Below, in pieces: positions 10,418 through 22,329 of a stretch of DNA of 64,000 nt. A program made the translations under genes and the position numbers. Location of the stretch: assembly GCA_977006965.1 (NCBI GenBank), contig OZ345378.1:434001-498000 (forward strand), read 5' to 3'. The notes below the pieces were generated by a model. The model was not told where the DNA came from. It made no database searches and was given only the letters and a program-made list of their open reading frames with translations. Numbering within the stretch: the stretch's first letter is position 1; each line of letters starts with the position of its first letter. Source of the stretch: Phymatolithon calcareum. Lineage: Eukaryota; Rhodophyta; Florideophyceae; Hapalidiales.

Positions 10418-11948
10418 ATGTCGCCGCCTGCATCGCTCTTCGACCGCACGCAGCCGGCCCAGGCGGGTCCGAAAGCTGCGACCACCTCCCCTGCGCGCAT
10501 CGCGATGCCTGCCACTACGCCACGTGACACCCGCACGGAGCTTGACCGGAATGTTTTTGAGCTCGTTCTTCGCGTTATAGAGAATGTCAACGACCCGCTT
10601 GGCATCCTCGTCGGGCAATTATGGGAAGCTTGCACGGCGCCACCGCCGGTGCTCGGCATGGGCGCGTTACTCGCAGCCCTTTTACAGGACGATCTTTTGC
10701 CGGAGCCTGCGCAGAGACTTGTTGCCATTTACATTCTATACGACATGATCGTTGCCCGTGCGTTTGCGGGACCCGGCGCTGTACCAGCTGGTGCCGTTGA
10801 AAGCCTGATTGAGTCTCCTCTCACGGTCATTCTGTTTGAATTGATCGAATGCAGCGATGCGCGTCCCACCGAACAACTCTTTCTTTCCCATCTGCTGTCT
10901 CATTCGCAATCCAACGCAAAAGAGCTCCCTGTGCAGGGACAGATCGCGCACTCATCAGCTAATGCTCTAGTTGGGGTGCTGGAAAACGCGCTACTAGTAG
11001 GAACTTCCATGCCAAAACTAAATATGTCATCGCTGCGTCGGTTGTGGACTGCGCGGCACCCAGAGCCACGTCGGGCACCTGGCCATATTGCTCCGGTCAG
11101 CGCGGTTGTTTCGGACCCGGACAAGACTGGCATCAACAACTCGCGTGGACTCGTGGATGATCTTGGAGATGAGGTTCGCCTGGCGGATTACGTTCCAAAT
11201 TTCATCCGTCCGTTGCCACCTTTAATGCCGATTTCACTGGACTCTCGGGAACTACGATGGATTGACCCTGAGCCTCTGCATGAGATCGCGTGGGACACGG
11301 AAATGGGGCTCGAGACTGACCGTGGCGTCGAATTGAAGGTGTTAATGCAGAAAGCGTTGAAAGCACCTCTTCCTGAACAATTGCAAAAAGTTGTGCTGGC
11401 GAAACTGGAGGGCGACCCTAAATTGGTGCATGTATGCGGATTGACACCTAAGAACTTGCCAGATCTTGTGCAAAATAATTCGAAGCTGGCAACAGACGTT
11501 CTGTTGAAGCTCGTAAGTTCAAAGCAAATGTCTGAGTATTTCTCCGCTCTCGTCAACATGGATATGAACTTGCATTCCATGGAGGTTGTGAATCGTCTCA
11601 CGAGCGCCGTGCAGCTGCCCACCGAGTTTTTGCATACGTACATAAGCAATTGTATCCGGAGTTGCGGTAACATTCCGGACAAGTACGGACAAATTCGAAT
11701 GGTTCGATTTGTTTGCGTCTTCTTGCAGAGCCTTATTAAGAACAAAATTATTGATGTGCAAGATCTGTTTATCGAAGTCCAAGGATTCTGCATGGAGTAC
11801 AGTCGGTAAGTTTTCTTGTTCTCATGCAGCTTGATATTTTTGCGCTTCCTATTCTAACTTTTTCTTCCTTGTCCTTTTTTCGGGCGGCAGAATTCGAGAG
11901 GTGGCAGACTTGTTTCGGCTGCTCAAAATGCACGGCGTACAGCAGTAG
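10418..11948 (+). CDS. CNOT11: CNOT11, CCR4-NOT complex subunit
   Basis: Exons 10418-11805 and 11891-11948 give 481 aa. The first ATG in frame is at 10418, since the open frame upstream has no Met. The C-terminal half (about residue 280 on) is strongly CNOT11-like, with LTPKNLPDLVQNN, VNMDMNLHSMEVVNRL and IIDVQDLFIEVQ. The small last exon supplies IREVADLFRLLKMHGVQQ, completing the family C-terminus. The intron is GTAAGT ... GGCAG. CNOT11 binds CNOT10 and the N-terminus of NOT1 in the cytoplasmic deadenylase. CNOT10 lies about 10 kb to the right on the other strand. The N-terminal 60 residues are low-complexity and not conserved. It is divergent from HUS1, with only about 300 bases between the two starts. 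Confidence 0.93.
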
Positions 11949-14184
11949 TGTGAACAGAGAAGCTAACGTCTCAGCTGCTTTTGAGGAGCTGTGTATTTAT
12001 TGCGACGCGTTTAGGCGGTCGCCGTTTTCTGCATTCGACGTTTTGCAGAATGGTTGGAGACTTTTTTCTATATCTGAGATAGGAAGGTCGAGTGTTGGTA
12101 AAAGGATTGAAAATTGTTTTCCAAGGGCTGTAATTCTAGTGAAAGTGCGTTCGATGAGCGAGGCACTTCCCGCTGCGTCAAGGGATTAGCCAATACGCCC
12201 GTCTCATATCACAGTGACCAGTTTCAGTGGAGCTCCGCTATGTTAATCGAGAGAAATCGACTTCAGCGCCATCATTGTTCGAGAACTTCTCTCGTTATCC
12301 ATGCACGTGATCTTCAGATTCCAACTTCGAAAACCGTCTGCACTTGAGAGCCCCGGGTCTATCATCCCACTCTGGGATTATCACTGAAATGCCCGCCGCA
12401 AATAAACATCAGTGTCCAAAACGACACATGAGAATATGTTCATCTTGAGTTTCGTTCTGCAAGCATCTCAAGCACAATTTAAAGATTGTGTCCATTGATC
12501 GACGGAATTGCTTGAACGGGAACGCATGAATTCCAGTTTAAGCTTCCAAGAGGTGCCGAATTATGCGGGCACAATGCCCAACTGCATCAGAGTCCGCAAC
12601 GCCGACATTTCTTTTAGGGCTTGCGGACTCGCGAAGTCATTGTTCCAGAGAGGACACTATTCGTCAATCGACATGCTTTCCGAGGACATATCACTGGTTG
12701 CCGGCGACTGTCTGCTCTGCTTTCCCGATGCCCACTTACCACAATTGAGCTTAGAAAAAGAGTGCCACCTTGCTTCTCGCCTCTCCACAGAAGGCTTTTC
12801 CGTCGTCAGCGCCAGCGCACGGGATTCTAGATTATCTGCATCGTGCTCTTCAAGAGTGCAATGAATATAATTCAAGAAACGTTCATACTTATCCATAGCG
12901 GAAGAGATCGGCAAGTATGTTCTGCTCAAATGCGATCTTCATCTCTTCGGCTGCATTGGTCGCGAAGGGCAGAGTTAATTCTGTGAAAGGGTACTAGTAT
13001 TAATTTAGTAGAATAATTGGCGCTTTGCCCATATTCTAACGTCTTTGGGTAGACAAGTAACCCGAACGTTTCAAGAGTGGGACAGCAGGGGTTGTGGGAC
13101 TCTCGAAGCCCTAGTTGGCCAAGTAGACCTGCTAAAATCTCCGATTCCGCTGAGAACTGGATCATTTCAAATTCATGCGTTCCACTGCAAAAGAGAAGCG
13201 TGGAAGCGTGATATGCAGTGGAAAAATGAAAGCAGAGAAGCTTCGATAGCCGACAGGAGTACAGTAGGTTGCAGAGTTCTCAGAATAATTCGAAGAGGGC
13301 ACACTGTGATTGTCTCTTGAGACTACGTGGTTCTGAGGGAGGACGACCACCTGTACACTCTTCTAAATAAGGCGAATGAGCAAGTTGGAAATTTTTAAAT
13401 TTCTTGGGAGGATTTTTAAAAAATCTCCATCCGTAGTCGTGTTTTTGATGACTTGAAAACCCCCTTCCCGTTCTCATTGTTACTCGACTCAACGGACAAG
13501 ACTCCTGACCAAAAAATGCTATGAGAAGGCTGCGGCAGACCCGAAAATAAGGATGATATGGTCGCATGGTCAGAATGTTTCGACAGAAACTTGAGTTGTG
13601 CTGCGCCACCTGCATCGTTTCTCGTTCTGCAATGCGCACACATGCAAACATCTCAATGGTACAGTAGAAGCAACGGTGATGGGAAGTATTGTTGCACGGT
13701 GTGGCGCATAGCACTTTTACAAAAACGAGACGTGGCTACACGCCATGTGCACAAAATAAAGAGACTACTGCACTGCACCGTAGGGCTGGGGCTTGACTCT
13801 TCAATCATAAAAGCAGTGATTAAGGCGATATCTGCTGAAAATTGCCCTCGAAATAGCGCCCAGCGCACGCACGCACCTGCACACGCAGGCCTCGAATTGA
13901 CTGTAATATATTCCCGGCTTACAATGGCCCAAAAAAAACCCAAAATAGACCTATTTGCTATATCATAACACCGCCTTGCCAGCGTTTAAGTCGCTGCACG
14001 CCAAACGCCAACTTCCGCAGGCAGCCTCTTATGACCTCATACGAACCCGACACCACCGTACTTTGCCCACTCGTGCGTCCCAGACGCCCCCTCGCTACTT
14101 TCGCTGCGCCCACCTCTCGTCCGTCTTTCGACATTCACACCCAACGAGGCACCCCGTCGTCCCGGACCGTTAACAAGTGTCGTC
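11949..14184. other. 2.2-kb gene-poor stretch
   Basis: No recognisable gene. Open frames of 60-140 codons exist on both strands but lack family content. The one that looks most protein-like is given separately (12657-12896, minus). TACAGTA heptamers occur at about 13260 and 13661. Confidence 0.4.
12657..12896 (-). CDS. possible small ORF, unrecognised
   Basis: This is a 79-aa frame from ATG 12896 (MDKYERFLNYIHC...) with mixed, soluble-looking composition and many charged residues, unlike neighbouring random frames. No domain is recognised. It could be the last exon of a gene with unseen upstream exons, or a chance frame. Confidence 0.2.
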   Translation of the reverse strand: MDKYERFLNYIHCTLEEHDADNLESRALALTTEKPSVERREARWHSFSKLNCGKWASGKQSRQSPATSDMSSESMSIDE

Positions 14185-15182
<998 letters not shown>

Positions 15183-15859
15183 GTTGCCCGCCTGGCCTAA
15201 TAGAGCAAGGGGCGTACGTGTTTGAGCCGCTTTGATGGCGTTGTTCGTAAAGATGTTGTGCTTGATGCAGTCGTTCGCATCATTCATCTGTTTGTACTTT
15301 CTTTGAGTTTGGTTCACTCTAAAACGTATTCGTCCAAGCTCTTCCCGCGTGCTTGCTTGATTGGAATTTCTCCAACGACGATTTTTACTCTCTCAGTCGA
15401 AGATGTACAATAAAAAGGTTTGCTCATCATCTTACCTGAAGCACAATTTCTCGGTTGCCGACCGTGTTCTGGGGAACTCCTACTGCGACGAAGATATTGG
15501 AATAGGGTGAACTAGTCAGACTTGTACAGCATTGCATTATTGTTTTAGTTTTTCCAGTATCATTTAACTAGCAGTCCACTGTGCTGGGGTGACGCCGAAT
15601 AACAATCGAAGATGAACTTTGGCATTTCCCATTTGGTAAAATCCATCGTACAGACCTCCATTTCCTCACTTCACTGCGCTGTAGCAATCAGAGAGCTCTC
15701 CAATGGATGAAGAAAGTTTGCATCGAAATACTGTAAGCACACTCTTTGGATGCCTCAAATTGAGAGGCGCTTCTAGATGCCCTTGAGAAAACCTTGGCAT
15801 CGATTGCAGAGCTCTACACTGCACAGCCATTTCGGCAAACTCTCTGACTTCCCGACGCC
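15183..15859. other. intergenic, UBE2D 3' region to CWC24
   Basis: It contains the AATAAA at about 15409 and otherwise no feature that I can support. Confidence 0.4.
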
Positions 15860-16621
15860 ATGGCAGATGCATCAGATAATGATAGTGATCCAATGTTTAA
15901 GAGCCGAAAGCGTAGCAAGAAGCCACAGAGCCGGAAGCGACAGCGCCATCGTGCATCAGATTTAGAAAACGACGATGAACCAGAACTCCCTGTGCTACCC
16001 GATAAATCGAGCAAGGGGAAAGAAAAGAAATTGCGAGCGTGGCAACGTGAAGAATTTTCTGCACCAACCGTGGTCGAAAATGGGAAGCTAGCTGTCGCCG
16101 CCGCAACCTCCGAGCGTCTCGATGTTGGGGGTACGTCAAAAGCAAGCAAGCCTTTTGGACCCCTGAGTGCGCCAACTCATCTTCGAACCTCTGTGAGGGT
16201 TGATTATCAGCCTGATGTATGCAAGGACTATAAGGAGACGGGATACTGCGGGTTTGGCGACTCGTGCAAGTTTCTTCATGACAGAAGCGATTATAAGTCA
16301 GGATGGCAATTGGACCGTGATTGGGCTACTAAGCAGAAGGAGAGACGGGAACGGATTATGCGCGGAGAAGACCCTGATGCAGAACCGGAAAAAGATAGCG
16401 GGGGTGATGTTGATGACGATGGATTGCCGTTTGCCTGTTTCATCTGTCGCGGAGCGTTCAAAATGCCTGTGGAGACGCTTTGTAAACACTACTTTTGCGA
16501 GGACTGTGCTTTGAAAAGGCTGAAGACGGACACTACTTGTGCGATTTGCAAATCGCAAACTCGGGGGGTGTTCAACACTGCGCAGAAACTGGAAGCTAAA
16601 TTACGTAGTGCTAGAAAGTAA
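15860..16621 (+). CDS. CWC24: CWC24/RNF113A, CCCH-RING splicing factor
   Basis: This is a single exon of 253 aa. The basic, Ser/Lys-rich N-terminus (KSRKRSKKPQSRKRQR) is typical of nuclear proteins. A CCCH zinc finger uses C121, C130, C136 and H140 (spacing 8-5-3). A RING finger uses C193, C196, C208, H210, C213, C216, C227 and C230. This pair in this order defines the CWC24/RNF113 family. In yeast CWC24 joins the activated spliceosome near the 5' splice site. Human RNF113A is also a ubiquitin ligase in DNA-alkylation repair. Length is close to that of yeast CWC24. The start ATG is preceded by GACGCC. Confidence 0.93.
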   Translation: MADASDNDSDPMFKSRKRSKKPQSRKRQRHRASDLENDDEPELPVLPDKSSKGKEKKLRAWQREEFSAPTVVENGKLAVAAATSERLDVGGTSKASKPFGPLSAPTHLRTSVRVDYQPDVCKDYKETGYCGFGDSCKFLHDRSDYKSGWQLDRDWATKQKERRERIMRGEDPDAEPEKDSGGDVDDDGLPFACFICRGAFKMPVETLCKHYFCEDCALKRLKTDTTCAICKSQTRGVFNTAQKLEAKLRSARK

Positions 16622-17108
16622 TCGGCAGACGCTGTCAAATGCCATAGGCTTGTCAACCAAGCGATTGACTTTTCGCCCCGTCTTTCCGGGGATAGAACTT
16701 GCGCTCCCGTTCACCGGCCACTGAAATTAATTGAGGCACTGATTGTACGAAGGCAAATCTTGTGAGATTTCATAAAGTAAACTTCTCAAGAAGAGAGATT
16801 TATTTGTAAAGAAAGGTGACTCGAGGTCTAAACAGAAGATAACAAGATAAGTGTGCAGGAGTGCGTTTTACATGGGCTACTTTCGTCTCTCATCAGAGAT
16901 GAATTAGTTGAGAGCAGGTCAAGGGACCAGGTAGAATCTGGTTGTTGACCCTGTGGACAAGAGCAAGGCTAACAATGGTCAAATGACAGCAGAAAAAACA
17001 AGCCTCAATGACTAGGGAGAGTCTCAGATGGTATGAACCTATCTTGGCAATCCGTTAGCTTGACATGCCAATTTTGTAGCGATGCTCCAAGTAGGATAGC
17101 TGCGCTAA
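16622..17108. other. intergenic between convergent genes
   Basis: 3' flanks of CWC24 (plus) and UBC7 (minus). No other feature seen. Confidence 0.4.
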
Positions 17109-18061
17109 TTACCAGTCTTCTTGCGCGCGTCGCACGGTGTCCCTCACCTTCTTCTTGAAAAAGTCTGGTGTTTCCCTCCATTCTTTCGCCGCATCAAGGT
17201 TCGCAGCGCTTTCGTCATTCGGGCTTGCAAGCATGGAAATCACAGAGACCAGAATCGTCTCAACAGTATGTACGGGCAACCACCTCTCCGATGCATTTTC
17301 ATACTCATTAGGGTCTGTGCCCGGGGCATGCAGAATCGAAATACACACTTTTCCGTCCTTGTAGACTATGAATGGAAAAGAGAGCAGAAGAATATTAGTA
17401 AAACTTGAACCATAGCATATCATCAGACGCACATGACGGTAACTTTAAAACTTACTGTTCGGGTGCCACATATCCGACGTAAATCTCATGGTCGGTGGCA
17501 TGTACGGATAGTCCGCGGGGAACGTAAGTCGCGCTTTGAACAGACCGCCATCACTGAAACATTAAAAGATATTACAAGATGCGCGTTAGTGCCTTGAGCA
17601 ATGTCATTCGCATGAAAGCATCGCGCAGTATCGGGCTGTAGGGAAAAACCGATGAACTTACTACCACGTATCCGGGGGTCCGGTGAGGATGACTTGCCAC
17701 TCGAACGGGTTAGAATCGTCAACAAGCCCAGCCGAGAAACCGGAGTCAGTGTTCTTGTTCAGCTCTACGTAGACCAAATGTTCCATATTAGCAATACGCA
17801 GGATTCGAAACAAAACCACAGCAAAAACAAAAATAAACAACGAGAGTTAGAGATATTGCCCACACTTGTTTCGAACTGTAGAGCACTTTGAAAGCGCATT
17901 CCATACGACATCATTTTGCATTCCGTCATTCACAAACACAGCGGTAGTGTCTTCCAGTACGAAATATAGTTGTTACGCCTTGAAAGCCAGACGCAAGAAA
18001 TATACATACCCTTGAGCTGTCGCATGAGCAAAATTGCGGCTTGCGAGTTCTGCGACGCCAT
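17109..18061 (-). CDS. UBC7: ubiquitin-conjugating enzyme E2, UBC7/UBE2G2 type
   Basis: Exons (minus) 18061-18010, 17764-17662, 17553-17456 and 17365-17109 join to 169 aa. It starts [19 protein letters not shown]. The HPN motif is in WHPNIYKDG, the catalytic Cys92 in [11 protein letters not shown], and directly after it comes the acidic insertion [13 protein letters not shown] that marks UBC7, UBE2G and CDC34. UBC7 builds K48-linked ubiquitin chains with ER membrane ligases in ER-associated degradation. Introns are GT-AG and short (245, 108 and 90 bases). Each junction restores a conserved peptide (LK-E-LNK, TWY-DGG, HPN-IYK). LETM1 starts divergently about 670 bases away. Confidence 0.95.
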
Positions 18062-18730
18062 GGTTCAGCTGCGGTTGAGGCTTCCGGATGGGCTTGCGGT
18101 GGGGCAAGAGGGGCAATAGTCAATTCGAAGTGAGTTGTCCAGCGCGTTTTGAGGCAAATAACATTCCCCTTAGGCTGGCTTGCTACTGAAGGCCGCGGGC
18201 CAAAATGCGTCTGATGATGCGAGCGTGTGAGCACCTATGACGAGAGTGTATGAGTCCCCGCGATGAGAGTGAGGTCGGCAAAATACAATTTCCTTCGTTT
18301 TTGTAACAGACGCCACTGTGACCGAGCTCCTCCCTTTCTAGAATGAAAGAGCTATCATGCACTGAATTTTGCGACGTGTCGTCTAGAACACTGTGGAATC
18401 ATTCAAAAAACCAAAATAAATTGATAGACTTCCAGAAATGAGCAAATACACAGGAAAGCATTCATGAAGAAGTGCGAAAACCCGTCGTGAATGGCTCAGT
18501 TTGGTCAAATATTTTATAGTTTGGTTTAATTTTGACTAACGTGCCCGTCATCATCAGCCACTTCATTGGCCACGAAAGCCAAAAACAGCACCAATTATTC
18601 GTCACCGTGTTTCGAAATGGTACAGTACACACACGTGTACGCAATGATGGATTTGTTTTCTGATCGCTTTTGTGCATCACCCGCAGTCCGCGGTCAATCC
18701 CCGGCGTCCTTGCTTATCCACACCTCTGCA
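18062..18730. other. divergent promoter region UBC7 / LETM1
   Basis: A 669-base spacer between two divergent starts. It holds a TACAGTA heptamer at about 18620, 110 bases before the LETM1 ATG. No gene is seen. Confidence 0.4.
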
Positions 18731-21387
18731 ATGCATCACGCTCGCGTCGCGCTCCGCACTGCGACGCGTCTCACGGCGGCATCCAAACAAACAGTCCGAC
18801 ACTCTTCTATACCTCCGCTGATAACAAGGCGTCTAGGCATCACAGCGCCGCGATCGCATCTTCCGGCGTCGTTCCATGGCGTGTCAATTCTTCGGAATCA
18901 TGCCTTTGAAAATCGATTCCCGACTGCACCTGAGTATGTCACAACCTTTCCGCGATGCTTTTCAATAGTCAGCAGTGAAAATTCGGAAATTGAGTCCCAA
19001 AAGTTGCCAGAACCTTTAAATCGGCATGTGATTCCGAGACATCGAACAAAGCGAATTGTGCTCTCTGGACGACTTAAAACAGGCATCGAGAAAAGGCGCA
19101 CAATACGAGCATATTCAACACCGAGTAATGCAAAACAAGCCGGGATGGCACAGGCGGCAGCCACCGTAAAAGCCGCTGCAGAATCCCAGGCTGTAAATCC
19201 CTCGCAGCCAGCTTCACCTTCTGCTTCAGCATCTGCAAAAATCTCTAAGGCTTCAACAACTAAGACCTCGTCTCGCATTACATGGAGAGAGGCTATCAAA
19301 TCGCCCATGAAAGCAGTACGATATGCTGGACAGCTTCGCCGTGATCTAGTTGGCTGGGCGAAGCATATGTGGGCTGGTGCTAAGCTGCTGGCTGTACGTA
19401 TTCATCTGCGTTTCAAGTGCAAATTTCGGCAGACGTCGGCTAAATGTGCTGTTCTTCCCCCGAGTTCACCATTGGAGTTCTAACCCGGTCGTATCGTCTT
19501 TTGTTTGTTCTGCTTTATATCTTAAGGCTGATGTTCGAGTGAGCGCTAGTATTTTGAGGCGTATTACCAATGGAAAGCAAATCAGCCGGCGAGAACGCAA
19601 TTTCATTGTTCAAACTGGTGTAGATCTTGCACGACTGGTTCCTTTCTCGCTGTTTTTAATCATTCCGTTGGCAGAGTTTGCGCTTCCATTTGCTCTAAGA
19701 GTAGGTTGACATACGCTATAACTGTTTTCACTCTTATGCCAATTCTTTTCTTTTCTCGGGCAATGCCCCGGACAGTTTCTCTAACCTTGTTTCTATATCC
19801 TGTATTGCAGATTTTCCCACACATGCTTCCATCTCAGTTTCAGGATCAAATGAAGAAAGAAGAGGACATGAAGCGATCCTTGAAGGGCAGACTGGAGCTG
19901 GCCAAGTATCTGCGAGATGTCGTTGAAGAAAAGGCGAAAACGATTAAGGCGTCGAGTGAGGATTCTGTAAGTTTAATTTGTGTGCCGTATTCTGCCGTGC
20001 GTTCCGGAGCGGAATTTTTACTAACTATGCGCAATGTTGTTGCTGCGTTTGGAAAACACAGGAACTGCAACAAGACGCGGAAGCTTTAACACGTTTTTTG
20101 GAAGCCATACGCAGTGGTGCGAGTGTTGATGCCAGTGAAGTGTCAAAATTTGCTCGCCTGTTTAACGATGAAATCACGATTGACGGAGCTGTGCGACCAC
20201 AGCTGGTGGCTATGTGCAAGTACATGGGTTTGTCCCCGTACGGGCATGACCAATTTTTGAGGTTTAAGCTGCGTTCCAGACTCAATACCATCAAACGTGA
20301 TGATATGCAAATCATGTGGGAGGGCGGAGCTGATTCTTTGACAGATGAGGAGGTGGTTAAGGCCTGTCGGGATAGAGGGATACGAACAGTAGGGACTTCA
20401 AAGAAGCGATTGCGAAGGCAACTCAACGACTGGCTTGATCTGTCGCAGAAGAAGGAAATCCCAGGGTCCCTCATGATCATGTCTCGCGCTTTCTTGTACA
20501 CGGGCGCAGAAGGCCTGAAGGAGACCCTTGGATCTCTTCCGGAAGATGTCATTATAGATGTCAAGAAGGCTGCTGATATTGGAGAAGCCAGTAACCAGGA
20601 GAGACTGGATGAAGCGCGCCGTCAAGCAAAACTTATTGCAATTGAATCTGAAGTCGAGAAAAGGAAAGAGCGTGATGAAGAAGAGCGACGAAAAAAGAAA
20701 GAAGAAGAACTTTCTGCTGTCATTGAAGAAAGTCCTGAGGTCTCAACTGGTATATCCGACAGTGAATCTATGGCCCGTACAGAAGCCCATGAAGCTAAGG
20801 TTGTAGAGGAAGTGTTTGGCGCGCAGCTTGGAAAGGATACAGCTGCGTCCGGTGAGGAAGCTGAAGGTGGTTTGCCCGTTGTATCTGGAGTCGTTCCTGA
20901 TGTGAAGAACGAAGAGGAATTGCAAAAACAGCAAGACGAAATTCGAAAGCTCCTCGTGTCTCTTGGCGAGCTCTCCTCCGAGTCTGCGGTTGAGAAGGAG
21001 AGAGAAGAGTTGAAGAGTTTGAAGGAAGAACTGGCCGAGGCTATGGCAGTAGTGCAGGAGAAGGGTGAATCCGAAGGCTCGGACCTTAAACGCTTTAAGC
21101 GTTTGGTTACAAAACTTGAACGTGAAGTTGAAAAGGTCGACGCTGTGGTTGGGCTGAGGATGAAACTTTTAGATCAAGATAATGATGGTCTTATGTCCTT
21201 CGAGGAATGTAAGAGCATCATGAACGTCATTGCCGGAAACCGAGATGACGCCATCGTAACTGAAACACTACGTCGTTTGGACGCCGATGCCGATGGTAAC
21301 ATTTCAAAGGCCGATCTTTCAAGGCTTCTGAAAGAGCTTCAAGGGGAATCTTCTGCCCTGGACACGCCTCCTGTCCCTCAGCAATAG
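18731..21387 (+). CDS. LETM1: LETM1-type mitochondrial cation/proton exchanger
   Basis: Exons 18731-19393, 19527-19700, 19811-19966 and 20062-21387 give 772 aa. The start MHHARVALRTATRLTAASK is Arg/Ser/Thr-rich, as in a mitochondrial targeting peptide. Two more upstream ATGs are in frame, but the sequence after this one fits best. A core with a transmembrane segment (LVPFSLFLIIPLAEFALPF, encoded in exon 2) is followed by MLPSQFQD and the ribosome-binding-like LETM domain (MGLSPYGHDQFLRFKLR). A long coiled coil comes next, then two EF-hands near residues 702 and 738 (DQDNDGLMSFEE, DADADGNISKAD). LETM1 sits in the inner mitochondrial membrane and controls K+/H+ or Ca2+/H+ exchange. The residues around 60-200 (before the core) are low-complexity and not conserved. 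Confidence 0.93.
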
Positions 21388-22329
21388 TGCAGTTTTCTAG
21401 AAGTGCTTTTGATGTAGGCGACTTTGTAAAAACCAGGCCTGAGATAGTTGTTAGTCGAAGTACAAACTTTGTCAAATTGGTGCGCTGCCAGATGCCATAG
21501 ATTATCCGTCCTCTCTGGTCGGGATAATTTAACTGAATCTTGGAGCTTGTCTTTATCCCAAATGTCAATAATGAAACAGTCATCTCCTGGAATGCATGTC
21601 TATATATGGGCTCTTTGCGAAAGCTCGCGCGGAGACAGGTGGGCGGCTCAAGTACGCGTGAAGACCACTTGGTGCACTGAACCCTAGTTGAGTTAAATAG
21701 CATTCGGACATATCAGCGTTCACGTTTAGCTTCATGACAGTGTCTCCAAGTGTGGAGAGTATACCTTGAAGCGAATATCACATCGGTCAGGTGAGGTCTC
21801 TCGCCATATTGTGTACGAGACTTTCTTATGTTTCTCCGGGGTTCTGCTGTACATCTACATTAGATCCAGCAGTTCCATATACTGCCTTTTCGATGCCCAA
21901 GTTCGCCCAAAAGATTTGGAAATACCCCGACAGGCCCTCTGGCTTTCTTCAGAGAGAGTTTTGAATATGTCACAATGCGCTTTTGAGGTGTTTCTCCACG
22001 GCAATCTGTGCCCCTTGCCGTAACGAACAACCATTGATTCTGTCGTTAGAACTCATTCAGTCTTTCTCTCCGCAAGTAGTGCCATTTTTGAGTTTTCACA
22101 CGCACACGCGATCTTTCACTAGCGCATTTGGGATCCGCTCGCTTTTCAATCGAGCTTCCCTTTGACTTTCTTCGAAGCTCGAAGTCTTCTTCCCTTTGTT
22201 TACTTTTTAGCTTTTGGCGTGGTCGTTCACATTAAATGTTAGTCGCGTTGCACTCACCGCCATATACACTTCCATTTTTAAAACAGACCTAAGGTTAATA
22301 AAGAGAAGGCTACGCTCGGGGGCCATTGC
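21388..22329. other. intergenic between convergent LETM1 and CNOT10
   Basis: About 940 bases of 3' flanks. No gene or repeat that I can name. Confidence 0.4.
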